Below are positions 8,221-16,354 of a stretch of 64,000 nucleotides of DNA, piece after piece. The DNA is from Alcanivoracaceae bacterium (lineage in GTDB: Bacteria; Pseudomonadota; Gammaproteobacteria; Xanthomonadales; Marinicellaceae). A model generated the notes under the pieces. That model had not been told where the DNA came from and searched no databases. It saw nothing but the letters and a program-made list of their open reading frames with translations. Made by a program: the position numbers and the translations under genes. Position 1 is the first letter of the stretch, and every line of letters starts with the position of its first letter. Location: positions 124,001 through 188,000 of the forward strand of contig JADGEI010000003.1 of NCBI GenBank assembly GCA_016744455.1, written 5' to 3'.

Positions 8221-9009
8221 TCAACGTGTAAGGAAATAACTAAAGATCATATCAGCCACCACTATTGCCGCAATCGAAGCAACAACAGCCGTAGTTGTCG
8301 CTTTACCCACACCTTCAGCTCCCCCTGTAACATTAAAGCCAGTAGTTGCTCCCACAAGTGCAATAATAATACCAAAAACAATACTTTTTACCAATCCTTG
8401 TGTCACGTCATTGACCAATAATACGTCGTATGACTCTATTAAATAAGCAGTTAATGACATATCTAATGAATCTATACTAAAAAATGCGCCTCCTAATATC
8501 GCCATAAAATCTGCAACTAAAATCAATAAAGGCATTGATATAATTAGCCCCAATAACGGGGGAAGTACTAAGTACCTAACCGGGACAACACCCATTACCC
8601 GCAGTGCGTCTATTTCTTGTGAGACAACTTGTGAACCTATTTTAGCAGCTAGCGCAGCACCAGAACGCCCCGCAATAATTATACCAATAATCAATGGAGA
8701 AAATTCTCGTGTAACTGATTTTGAAATAGCTAACAAAACTTGAGATTCTGCACCAAAATCAGCGAAGGCATACAGTAATTGAATCGATAACATTACACCG
8801 ACGACAAAAGCCAACCCCATCACAATAGGCAATGCATCAAACCCAATAACACGCACTTGTTCTATCACTTGATTCAGCCTGAGTTTTTGTTTGTATTTCC
8901 TTCCAAATAACAACCAATAAAAGCTATCTAAAAACAACCTTATTGCGAAACCTATTCGTTCAATAACTAAAACAACAGAAGCACCAATTTTTTCAAAAAC
9001 TGATTTCAT
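8221..9009 (-). CDS. mlaE: MlaE-type permease
   Basis: The 262-residue inner-membrane protein has about five hydrophobic segments. ARSGAALAAKIGSQVVSQEIDAL is split here as GRSGAALAAKIGS and SQEIDALRVMGV, the most conserved MlaE stretch (coupling helix and elbow). The amphipathic N-terminus (about residues 1-50) is as in MlaE. The STAS domain that many proteobacteria fuse to this permease is a separate gene immediately upstream, 3 bp away. Confidence 0.92.
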   Translation of the reverse strand: MKSVFEKIGASVVLVIERIGFAIRLFLDSFYWLLFGRKYKQKLRLNQVIEQVRVIGFDALPIVMGLAFVVGVMLSIQLLYAFADFGAESQVLLAISKSVTREFSPLIIGIIIAGRSGAALAAKIGSQVVSQEIDALRVMGVVPVRYLVLPPLLGLIISMPLLILVADFMAILGGAFFSIDSLDMSLTAYLIESYDVLLVNDVTQGLVKSIVFGIIIALVGATTGFNVTGGAEGVGKATTTAVVASIAAIVVADMIFSYFLTR

Positions 9010-9012
9010 AAA

Positions 9013-9315
9013 TTATTGTATGGTAAAAACTTGATCTAATCGAGCCAGATTCATTATTGCTGTAACTTGTTGGCTTGGATTACTAAGGATAAAGGCTTTG
9101 TTATTTGTTTTTGAAAATTGTAAACCCTCAACCAGAGAGGCAATTCCTGATGAATCAATATATTTTACGTCCGATAAATCAACATAAACTTTGGGGTTGG
9201 TTTTAAGTGCTGCCAAAATGGTTTTTCTTAATTGTTGTGAATTGGATAAATCAATCTCTCCAGTTGCATAGACAATACAACCGTCTTCAATTTTTTCGAA
9301 TTTTATCTCTTCCAT
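9013..9315 (-). CDS. STAS-domain protein, MlaB-like
   Basis: The 100-residue single-domain protein contains the STAS core: VYATGEIDLSNS near residue 17, VYVDLSDVKYIDSSGIASL around residue 44 with the conserved D-S-S-G switch loop, and an ILSNPSQQ strand-turn. It starts the five- or six-gene transporter operon and abuts mlaE, so it is expected to bind the cytoplasmic MlaF ATPase and support complex activity, as MlaB does. An anti-anti-sigma role is possible for STAS proteins in general but no partner kinase gene is nearby. Confidence 0.85.
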   Translation of the reverse strand: MEEIKFEKIEDGCIVYATGEIDLSNSQQLRKTILAALKTNPKVYVDLSDVKYIDSSGIASLVEGLQFSKTNNKAFILSNPSQQVTAIMNLARLDQVFTIQ

Positions 9316-9370
9316 TGTGTCACTTAATTTTAATGAAGAGTTATTTTATCACGAAAAAAGAGTTTTGTGA

Positions 9371-10234
9371 TTACATTACTTTATTTCTTCCATTGTTTTT
9401 AGCCATGTATAATGCCTTATCTGCTGCAATAAAAATATTTTTAAATCCATTAGTAGTAAATTGGCACTCCGCCACACCAAAACTTGCCGTTAAACTTAAT
9501 CTTTTATCTCCCAAAACAAAATTATGCATTTCAATAATTTGACGTAATTTTTCGGCTTTTTCCATAGCTTGTTTCTTTTTTGTGGATTTAAAAAGCATCA
9601 CAAATTCTTCTCCGCCCCACCTACCTAGAATATCACCTTCAGATTTAAATTTGTCCAGCAAATGTGCAAAATCACTTAACACTTTATCACCGCTGTAATG
9701 ACCGTATTGATCATTAATTTTTTTAAAAAAATCTATATCTATAATAGCCATACAGAACAACGTTTTCTTCTTCTGGCACCTATCAATTTCACTCGTTATC
9801 ATTTCAACAGTGTGCTTCCTATTCGAAAGTTGTGTTAATTCATCGGTTAACGATATCTTTCGGTAATTCAACATCCACTGCTTGCTACCAATATAAATAA
9901 ATAATGCCGCAAATAATAACGTCATTTTTTCCATAACAACCGTATAAACAATGCTATGAATAAAAATTTGATCTATTCCATCGACAAAATACGAAACAAA
10001 TAAACAAAGATAACCTAAACTTAATGCCTTATGAAATTTTAATTTTTTATACCCTTGAATAGACAATAATAGTATTGATGCACCAAGTGCTATGACCAAC
10101 TCAAAGGTTAAGTTATAGTAATTTATATTTTGAAACCTTTCAAAAAAACATGAACTGATAAGTATCAATACGATACTAAGGGCTAGTATACTTATTATGA
10201 AAACACTTTTATTTTTCAGTTTACTGATTAACAT
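9371..10234 (-). CDS. Membrane diguanylate cyclase (GGDEF domain)
   Basis: The 287-residue protein has four to five N-terminal hydrophobic segments (about residues 10-125), then a GGDEF domain: LTDELTQLSNRKH, IDIDFFKKINDQYGHYSGD, and the active-site RWGGEEF. The allosteric I-site that should read RxxD four residues upstream is SEGD here, so product inhibition is likely absent. It should make cyclic di-GMP from GTP at the inner membrane in response to a signal sensed by the membrane part. It lies between the cyclophilin gene and the Mla-type operon on the same strand, with gaps of 102 and 55 bp. Confidence 0.9.
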   Translation of the reverse strand: MLISKLKNKSVFIISILALSIVLILISSCFFERFQNINYYNLTFELVIALGASILLLSIQGYKKLKFHKALSLGYLCLFVSYFVDGIDQIFIHSIVYTVVMEKMTLLFAALFIYIGSKQWMLNYRKISLTDELTQLSNRKHTVEMITSEIDRCQKKKTLFCMAIIDIDFFKKINDQYGHYSGDKVLSDFAHLLDKFKSEGDILGRWGGEEFVMLFKSTKKKQAMEKAEKLRQIIEMHNFVLGDKRLSLTASFGVAECQFTTNGFKNIFIAADKALYMAKNNGRNKVM

Positions 10235-10336
10235 ATTTAATAATTCACTTTATTTAGATTTACATCATAACACCTTACAAATAAGACAAACATTGTATGA
10301 AATAATTGTAACCATTGTTTACAAAACATCACTGCT

Positions 10337-10915
10337 TCACTGGATACTCATTTGTTTTATAACTACAGGCTCTAAAGGTACATTTACGCTATTCAATTTT
10401 TTACTGTGCCCAACTTTTACCTTGGATATTTTTTGCAAAACATCCATCCCATCAACCACTTCTCCAAATACAGTATAGCCCCAATTTTTGGCATTTGGGT
10501 CTAATGAAGGCGTATCTGTTAAATTAAAATAAAACTGAGAGGTTGCAGAATGCGGGTCATCATAACGTGCCATAGCAATCGTTCCAAAGGTATTTTTCAA
10601 CCCATTACCCGATTCATTGTATATTTTTTCACATTGGGTTATCTCCTTCAATGATTTATTATAACCCCCTCCTTGTATAACAAAATCCTTCTCTACTCTA
10701 TGTACAACAGTGTTATTATAACCATTTGATTTCACGTACTTTAAAAAGTTATTAACAGTAATAGGAGCACGGTTTCTATCTAATTCAACAATAACATCAC
10801 CCATCGAAGTTTTAATAAGTATTTCAGGATACATGTTTTCTGAATCGACTTCGCCTTGCTCACATGCAAATAGAATATCGCTTAAAATCAAAAATATAAT
10901 AATAAATTTATTCAT
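10337..10915 (-). CDS. Cyclophilin-type peptidyl-prolyl isomerase lipoprotein
   Basis: The 192-residue protein has an N-terminal hydrophobic signal ending in FACEQ, a plausible lipobox. The cyclophilin fold is seen in PITVNNFLKYV, VVHRVEKDFVIQGGGY (the catalytic Arg and GGxx region), MARYDDPHSATSQFYFNL, and WGYTVFGEVVDGMDVL. It is a short periplasmic PpiA-like enzyme for cis-trans prolyl isomerisation in envelope proteins. Its start overlaps the end of the upstream lipoprotein gene by 8 bases, so the two are likely co-translated. Confidence 0.9.
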   Translation of the reverse strand: MNKFIIIFLILSDILFACEQGEVDSENMYPEILIKTSMGDVIVELDRNRAPITVNNFLKYVKSNGYNNTVVHRVEKDFVIQGGGYNKSLKEITQCEKIYNESGNGLKNTFGTIAMARYDDPHSATSQFYFNLTDTPSLDPNAKNWGYTVFGEVVDGMDVLQKISKVKVGHSKKLNSVNVPLEPVVIKQMSIQ

Positions 10916-11576
10916 TGGAAATCACCTGTAGCCATTCATCAAAAGAAAACTTTGGTTTTGCTAATAATGTAACATTTAACTTACCTTTACTCACTCTAAG
11001 ACATCGATTAGCTTGTGCTTCGCCTTTAGGTCTAGACGATAGATTGACGCACGAGTCCTTACTTGCCATACTTATAAGGTTTTTGTTTATCTCTGTTATG
11101 GTCATAAAAACTAGCAGTTTTTTTCTTAACTCAATTGAACAACCCTCTCGTATTTCTAAGCACTTGTCAAAATCAATGTCACTGGGTGCTAAATACAATT
11201 GTTCTCGTTGTAAAATTCGCACAGGTGGTTTGATTTCTTGACGATATATTTGCTTCAAAAACAACCATTTCACTATTTGATTAAACATCGACTGATGAAC
11301 AAAACTCATTTGATGAAAAAATTGCTCTATATATTCAACTTCCTTCATTAAAAGCAACTCACCACCCTCATGCATAGCAATGTTTAAACCAATTAAGTTC
11401 TGAGCATTCTCGGTCAGTGCGATTTTAGGCAACAATATTTTTGCCTGAACCAATTGATTGTTTACAAGATGTTGTGCCATTATTTCATGTTTACTCAAAG
11501 GCTTTATAACATTTGGCTTACCACATGATATTAAATGTAAACATATTAATAGCAGTATCAAGTATTTAATATTCAT
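10908..11576 (-). CDS. Hypothetical lipoprotein
   Basis: This 222-residue protein has a lipoprotein signal (ICLHLISCGKPN) and a mostly helical remainder without motifs I recognise. It is sandwiched with small overlaps between the phosphatase gene (4 bases) and the cyclophilin gene (8 bases), so it belongs to that operon. Five cysteines fall in the mature part (CLEIREGC, DSCVN, NRCLRV), which may form disulfides in the periplasm. Function unknown. Confidence 0.8.
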   Translation of the reverse strand: MNIKYLILLLICLHLISCGKPNVIKPLSKHEIMAQHLVNNQLVQAKILLPKIALTENAQNLIGLNIAMHEGGELLLMKEVEYIEQFFHQMSFVHQSMFNQIVKWLFLKQIYRQEIKPPVRILQREQLYLAPSDIDFDKCLEIREGCSIELRKKLLVFMTITEINKNLISMASKDSCVNLSSRPKGEAQANRCLRVSKGKLNVTLLAKPKFSFDEWLQVISNE

Positions 11577-12115
11577 ACATGTAGTTGTTCAGAATAACGA
11601 TGTAACCATGAAATTTGTTCTAATGTCTCTGGAACTCGTTGCCCTCGTGCTCGACTAAGTGTAATTAACGCACTATCCACCTGAAGGCCTTGCTTAATTA
11701 AGATAGAGGCAGCCGTTAAACCAGTTCTACCAATCCCTGCAAAACAATGAATTGCAATATTTTTGCCCTGAAGAACCTCACTGGATAACTCTTCAATGAG
11801 TTGGTTAAAGGGAACAAAAAACTGAGGAACTGAGTGATCTTTTATTTGAAAATTAATAAAATCAATTTCAAAATTTTTACATTCTGAACCTTCATTAACT
11901 AATGCAAACCTATTAATTTCATCATATTGCAACAAAGAAACCACTCGATTAATTCCTCTATCTTTTAAAAATCCAATGAAATTATTAAGTGGTTTCCCAC
12001 TAGGTGGTTTTGGCATCATGGTAATAGAACCATTTTCTAATTGTATCGTAAATACCTGCTTTTCTAATTGCTTATATAAAAACACTTTGTCAGAATTGTA
12101 AGTAACATTATCCAT
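11573..12115 (-). CDS. Tyrosine/dual-specificity protein phosphatase
   Basis: The 180-residue cytoplasmic protein carries the CX5R phosphatase loop HCFAGIGRTG near residue 122, with a KPPSGKPLNNFIGFLK and SLLQYDE region upstream as in bacterial dual-specificity phosphatases. The Cys should be the nucleophile and Arg the phosphate binder. It is the first gene of a minus-strand set and is divergent from the ECF sigma gene, sharing an 83-bp promoter region. The substrate is unknown. Confidence 0.85.
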   Translation of the reverse strand: MDNVTYNSDKVFLYKQLEKQVFTIQLENGSITMMPKPPSGKPLNNFIGFLKDRGINRVVSLLQYDEINRFALVNEGSECKNFEIDFINFQIKDHSVPQFFVPFNQLIEELSSEVLQGKNIAIHCFAGIGRTGLTAASILIKQGLQVDSALITLSRARGQRVPETLEQISWLHRYSEQLHV

Positions 12116-12198
12116 CGACTAAAATAAATCTCATTATTATGTAACAAAACAGTATGATATACGTTCTTTAGATAAAACAATAGGAATTTAAGGCATAG

Positions 12199-12690
12199 AT
12201 GAACATTTGGTTCCGCCTCCAAGTTAGTAAAAACCAGAATGGGTTATACGCAGTTTGCTACCAAATGTTACGAGACAGTATGGAGGCAGAAGAGGTTGTG
12301 CAAGATAGCTTTATAAAATTGTGGCAAGCAAATGAAAATGGCACCAAGCAACCCAAAGCATGGCTATACCAAGTAGCTAAAAACCAGTGTTTAGATATAA
12401 TACGTAGAAGACAGCACCAATTAAAGTACCAACAACACAGTTTATTAGAGACGAAATATGCCAAATCTGCTTGCGATGAACTACAAAATGTAGAACTAGC
12501 AGGCCACATTAGTGATGCTATTGAAAGTTTAAAAGAACCCTATAAATCACTTATTGTCTTAAGAGAAATAAGTCAGTTAAGTTATCAACAATTGGCCGAT
12601 GTTTTAGATTTAAATGTACAACAGATTAAAGTTTATTTACATCGGGCGCGATATACGTTAAAACAAAAACTAGTAGAGTTAAATAATTAA
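12199..12690 (+). CDS. ECF-type RNA polymerase sigma factor
   Basis: The 163-residue protein contains region 2 (MLRDSMEAEEVVQDSFIKLW, then PKAWLYQVAKNQCLDIIRR) and region 4 with its HTH (LVLREISQLSYQQLADVLDL, QIKVYLHRARYTLK). The start is backed by an AAGG 7-10 bases upstream. It heads a three-gene set with a small single-span membrane protein and a DUF4252 protein. That order suggests envelope-stress or surface signalling, with the second gene as a likely anti-sigma factor. Confidence 0.92.
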   Translation: MNIWFRLQVSKNQNGLYAVCYQMLRDSMEAEEVVQDSFIKLWQANENGTKQPKAWLYQVAKNQCLDIIRRRQHQLKYQQHSLLETKYAKSACDELQNVELAGHISDAIESLKEPYKSLIVLREISQLSYQQLADVLDLNVQQIKVYLHRARYTLKQKLVELNN

Positions 12691-12694
12691 TATT

Positions 12695-13078
12695 ATGCAA
12701 AATAAAAATCATAAAGAACAGCAAGTAGAAATTGAAATAGATGACTATTTTGCTTGTGCACGCCAGCAAAAGTGCCCTAAAGGCATGAAGAAAAACTTGT
12801 ATGCACAAATTACAAAACAATCTCAAAGATCTTGGCTTTCAAGAATTTCTGCTCCATTAGTTACTGCTGGACTAACATTGACATTTGTTTCCGTACTACT
12901 TTTTAATACGCCCAATAAACCATCAGAAGAAATTGACTTAACCCAAGCACAAGTTGACTTACAAATTGCCATGCATTACATAAATCAAGTCTCACTTAAA
13001 TCACTCAGTTCTGTAAACAGCAATGGCATAAGACCGGGCCTAATTCAACCTCTGGCTCGCACCTACGCTGCACTATAA
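12695..13078 (+). CDS. Probable anti-sigma factor, single-pass membrane protein
   Basis: The 127-residue protein has about 45 cytoplasmic residues, a single membrane segment (ISAPLVTAGLTLTFVSVLLF) and a short periplasmic tail. It begins 4 bp after the ECF sigma gene. The CARQQKC pair is not a classic zinc anti-sigma motif. The topology and position support an anti-sigma role, but there is no sequence family I recognise. Confidence 0.7.
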   Translation: MQNKNHKEQQVEIEIDDYFACARQQKCPKGMKKNLYAQITKQSQRSWLSRISAPLVTAGLTLTFVSVLLFNTPNKPSEEIDLTQAQVDLQIAMHYINQVSLKSLSSVNSNGIRPGLIQPLARTYAAL

Positions 13079-13094
13079 CACCGGATGAAAACCT

Positions 13095-13640
13095 ATGAAC
13101 AACACCATTAAATTACTATTAACTATACTGTTACTGATATTGACTCTAAAGGTATTCGCAGAAGATGAAGAGTTGTCTTTTGCAACGTTAATTGGCTCAA
13201 AACCCAGAGTTGAAATAAACTTGGGACGCATGATGTTGGGGTTACTCTCATCTGCAACTGAAGAAGAATCTGGTATTTCTTCAATACTATCCAAGCTTGA
13301 CGCTATCAATGTTACGGTATTTGACATTGAAAAAAACAACAAAATCGACTCAATAAAATCTAAAATAAACAATTTAGTGCAATTAAAAAGTTCTTCTGGC
13401 TATGAGAAAATTGCAACTGTAAGAGAAGATGACTCTTTGGTTTACGTTCTAGCTAAAATGGATAATAAAAACCTAACTAATTTAAGTATATTCGCTATGG
13501 ATGACGAAGACGAGTTAGTTCTTATTGACATTAATGGTACTATTCTATTGTCCCAACTTGGTGACTTAATGGATCATTTCGATGTCGATTTAGACATAAA
13601 TGACATGAAATTTAACAATCAGAAGAAAAAAGAGCAATAA
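13095..13640 (+). CDS. DUF4252 family exported protein
   Basis: The 181-residue protein has a signal peptide (LLLTILLLILTLKVFAEDEE) and an INLGRMMLGLL block near residue 40 followed by a SIFAMDDEDELVLIDINGTI segment, which fit the DUF4252 pattern. It is 16 bp downstream of the anti-sigma-like gene and the same three-gene order recurs in other bacteria. Function unknown; the context suggests a product controlled by, or feeding, the sigma pair. Confidence 0.75.
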   Translation: MNNTIKLLLTILLLILTLKVFAEDEELSFATLIGSKPRVEINLGRMMLGLLSSATEEESGISSILSKLDAINVTVFDIEKNNKIDSIKSKINNLVQLKSSSGYEKIATVREDDSLVYVLAKMDNKNLTNLSIFAMDDEDELVLIDINGTILLSQLGDLMDHFDVDLDINDMKFNNQKKKEQ

Positions 13641-13736
13641 AACATTTACAACACAGATTGATGGTATTAGAATACGCCGTTCAAAAATTTTATAGCAGTT
13701 TAAATAGATAAGCGCTAGTTATGTAGGAATTATATT

Positions 13737-13982
13737 ATGAAACAAGGTATACACCCAGATTACAAAGAAGTTGTATTTCAAGATTTATCATCAGACTTTA
13801 AATTCTTGACACGCTCTACAATTAACACTAAAGAAACCATTAAGTGGGAAGACGGTAATGAATATCCATTGGTGAAAGTTGAGATTTCATCAAAATCACA
13901 TCCTTTTTATACTGGTAAACATAAAATGGCAGATAGTGGTGGACGAGTTGATAAGTTCCGTCAGAAATACGGTAGAAAATAA
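13737..13982 (+). CDS. rpmE2: 50S ribosomal protein L31 type B
   Basis: The 81-residue protein shows the type B L31 features: opening [24 protein letters not shown] and a [12 protein letters not shown] ending. It lacks the CxxC zinc cysteines of type A L31, so it is the C-minus, zinc-independent form that usually serves under zinc limitation. An AGGA lies about 10 bases before the ATG. It is followed by a strong terminator, so it is probably a single-gene unit. No Zur box was identified by eye. Confidence 0.96.
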   Translation: MKQGIHPDYKEVVFQDLSSDFKFLTRSTINTKETIKWEDGNEYPLVKVEISSKSHPFYTGKHKMADSGGRVDKFRQKYGRK

Positions 13983-14006
13983 ACTTAGTTTATTTTTAAA
14001 AACAAT

Positions 14007-14042
14007 AAACCCGATAGATTTAACTAATCATCGGGTTTTTTT
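14007..14042 (+). terminator. Rho-independent terminator after rpmE2
   Basis: Nine-base stem AAACCCGAT/ATCGGGTTT (14007-14015 and 14030-14038) with a 14-base loop, followed by a T-tract. It ends the L31 transcript. Confidence 0.9.
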
Positions 14043-14123
14043 ATGCCTCATGTTTTTCTCACCCTTTCAATTCAAAGATGGTGGTGTATATCACTAGAAT
14101 AAGTTAAAATATCAAAATCTTAA

Positions 14124-14168
14124 TATGTAAGCTATTTACATAAAAGTAATTCAGTAGGTCTAGCCTAC
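14124..14168 (+). promoter_or_regulatory. Two inverted repeats upstream of gltA
   Basis: TATGTAA-gctat-TTACATA (14124-14142) has perfect 7-base arms and GTAGG-tctag-CCTAC (14154-14168) perfect 5-base arms. They lie about 100-140 bp before the citrate synthase start. They look like operators or leader structures; no known binding site was matched. Confidence 0.4.
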
Positions 14169-14265
14169 ATTTATTTTTATTGTATCTATCATAATTGATT
14201 GGATTAATGGGAATTACAACTCAATCAAACGTATGTTTTAACTATAAAATTACTAGGGGTAAGCC

Positions 14266-15558
14266 ATGAGCAACAAGCATGTCACTTTAACATTTCCTGG
14301 AGTAGAATCTCCAGTTGAGTTACCAATTATTACCGGGTCAATGGGTCCTCCAACTTTTGATCTGAAGACACTACATAAAAATTCTGGTTATTTTACTTAC
14401 GATTCTGGCTTTGCTGCTACAGCGGCTTGTCGAAGTGATATAACTTATATTGATGGTGGTAAAGGAATATTACTTTATCGTGGTTATCCGATTGAACAAT
14501 TAGCAGAACAATCAAATTTTGTCGAAACCGCCTATTTGTTAATGAATGGTGAACTTCCATCAATAAATCAATTTAATGATTTTGATACTGAAATAAGGTA
14601 TCACACGATGGTTCATGAAAAAATGAAAATGTTGATGCAAGGTTTTCAGTATGATGCACACCCAATGGCAATGATGGTTGGTGTTGTTGGCTCATTTGCT
14701 GCATTTTATCATGACTGGATGAATATGAGTGACGCTGAGCACAGAAGACTAGCTGCAATAAGATTAATCTCAAAAATGCCAACAATCGCAGCTGCGGTGT
14801 ATAAAAACTCTGTAGGACAACCTTTTGTCTACCCAAGAAATGATTTAAGTTTTACAGAAAGATTGCTACATATGATGTATGCAGTCCCGTCAGAGCCATA
14901 CACACCAAATCCTGTTGCTGCTAAAGCTCTTGATTTATTATTTATGTTACATGCTGATCATGAACAAAATGCATCAACTTCCACAGTGCGACTTGTAGGC
15001 TCAACAGGGGCTAATCCATTTGCATGTGTTTCAGCTGGTATTGCATCGCTTTGGGGGCCAGCACATGGAGGCGCGAATGAAGCCGTATTAAATATGCTTG
15101 ACGAGATTGGCGATGTTTCAAATTGCGACAAATATGTTGCTAAAGCCAAAGACCGCAACGACCCTTTCCGATTAATGGGCTTTGGTCATCGTGTATATAA
15201 AAACTTTGACCCAAGAGCAACTATTATTCGTAAAGCCTGCCATGAAGTGCTTGAGGAGTTAGGCATTGACGATCCTCAATTAGAGCTTGCCATGCGACTC
15301 GAAGATATTGCTTTAAAAGACCCTTATTTTGTTGAGAAAAAACTCTATCCAAATGTAGACTTCTACTCTGGAATTATCTACAAGGCATTAGGAATACCGA
15401 AACAAATGTTTACTGTAATGTTTGCTATCGCACGTACTGTTGGTTGGGTTTCACAATGGCTTGAACAATACGAAACTCCAGATACACGTATCGGCAGACC
15501 TCGACAGGTTTATACCGGTGCGGCTACACGAGATTATAAAGATTTTAACAACAGATAG
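14266..15558 (+). CDS. gltA: Citrate synthase
   Basis: The 430-residue protein matches the large hexameric gram-negative citrate synthase. Visible active-site stretches are [15 protein letters not shown] with the catalytic His, [13 protein letters not shown] with the second His, and [13 protein letters not shown] with the oxaloacetate-binding Arg and catalytic Asp, followed by the GRPRQVYTG tail. It condenses acetyl-CoA with oxaloacetate to start the TCA cycle. An AGGGG lies about 10 bases before the ATG. The isocitrate dehydrogenase gene is 13 kb away on the opposite strand. Its 3' end overlaps the rsmJ reading frame. Confidence 0.97.
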   Translation: MSNKHVTLTFPGVESPVELPIITGSMGPPTFDLKTLHKNSGYFTYDSGFAATAACRSDITYIDGGKGILLYRGYPIEQLAEQSNFVETAYLLMNGELPSINQFNDFDTEIRYHTMVHEKMKMLMQGFQYDAHPMAMMVGVVGSFAAFYHDWMNMSDAEHRRLAAIRLISKMPTIAAAVYKNSVGQPFVYPRNDLSFTERLLHMMYAVPSEPYTPNPVAAKALDLLFMLHADHEQNASTSTVRLVGSTGANPFACVSAGIASLWGPAHGGANEAVLNMLDEIGDVSNCDKYVAKAKDRNDPFRLMGFGHRVYKNFDPRATIIRKACHEVLEELGIDDPQLELAMRLEDIALKDPYFVEKKLYPNVDFYSGIIYKALGIPKQMFTVMFAIARTVGWVSQWLEQYETPDTRIGRPRQVYTGAATRDYKDFNNR

Positions 15559-16252
15559 CCTATCTCAAGCTGTAAAGCTACGTATCGAATTATTGGGATT
15601 AAATCCTTTAGATTTAATCCCAATTTTATCTGAAAACCCTACTTACCATTTAGAAATTTTTCAACACAAGCTTTCACTTTTACATAAAAAAGATAAGCAT
15701 CATGTTTATGTGGATTTTGGTTCTAAACAACTAAAATTTCGCTCACAAGCTCACCTCAATGCCGAACTAGTTATTAAAGCCGTACTTGGGAAAAAAAAGC
15801 AAGCCACTACCATTATGGACTGCACAGCTGGTTTTGGTAAAGATGCCTATATTATGTCCCTAACAGGCTCCAAAATAATAGCCTATGAGTTTAATCCATT
15901 AATGTATGCCTTATTAAAAGATGGATTAAACAGAACAGAGATCGATACAATCATTTTACGTAAGAAGAATGCCTTAAGAGAAATCAAAAATACTGATTGC
16001 GAAGTCATCTTCATTGATCCTATGTATCCTGCAACAAAAAAATCTGCTAAAAACAATAAAGAAATGACAGTGTTGCAAAACATAATTGGCCATCAACCTC
16101 TAATGGCAGAAGATTTATTTATTCAAGCAAAACTCTCAGCTGCTAAAAAAATTGTTATCAAACGCCCGATAAAATCTGGCTTTGTAATTAATCAAAAACC
16201 CACGTCTCAAATTATTGGGAAATCAGCTCGATTTGATATCTATGCTCAATAA
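15542..16252 (+). CDS. rsmJ: 16S rRNA (guanine-1516-N2)-methyltransferase RsmJ
   Basis: The frame encodes the RsmJ core: [12 protein letters not shown] is the SAM-binding motif, [13 protein letters not shown] the catalytic motif, [13 protein letters not shown] and VIKRPIKSG the remaining RsmJ-specific blocks. It should methylate G1516 in the small subunit rRNA. The start is unclear: homology places the first strand at ILTTDS, where the only candidates are ATT at 15542 or ATA at 15536, giving about 236 residues. The open frame runs back to an ATG at 15422, which would overlap gltA by 137 bases, and a TTG at 15593 would cut into the first strand. Confidence 0.85.
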   Translation: MLTTDSLSQAVKLRIELLGLNPLDLIPILSENPTYHLEIFQHKLSLLHKKDKHHVYVDFGSKQLKFRSQAHLNAELVIKAVLGKKKQATTIMDCTAGFGKDAYIMSLTGSKIIAYEFNPLMYALLKDGLNRTEIDTIILRKKNALREIKNTDCEVIFIDPMYPATKKSAKNNKEMTVLQNIIGHQPLMAEDLFIQAKLSAAKKIVIKRPIKSGFVINQKPTSQIIGKSARFDIYAQ

Positions 16253-16354
16253 ATTTACAATTGTTTAATTCACTGAATTGTTGATTTTCATCAATTATGC
16301 CATAGATAAATTGTGAAACAATCCTTTACCCTATCAAACAATACTCTTTGGTTT

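Noticed and set aside
14573-14836. Minus-strand frame opposite citrate synthase
   Set aside because: It is antisense to a conserved enzyme gene with clear active-site motifs, and has no homology or start signal of its own.
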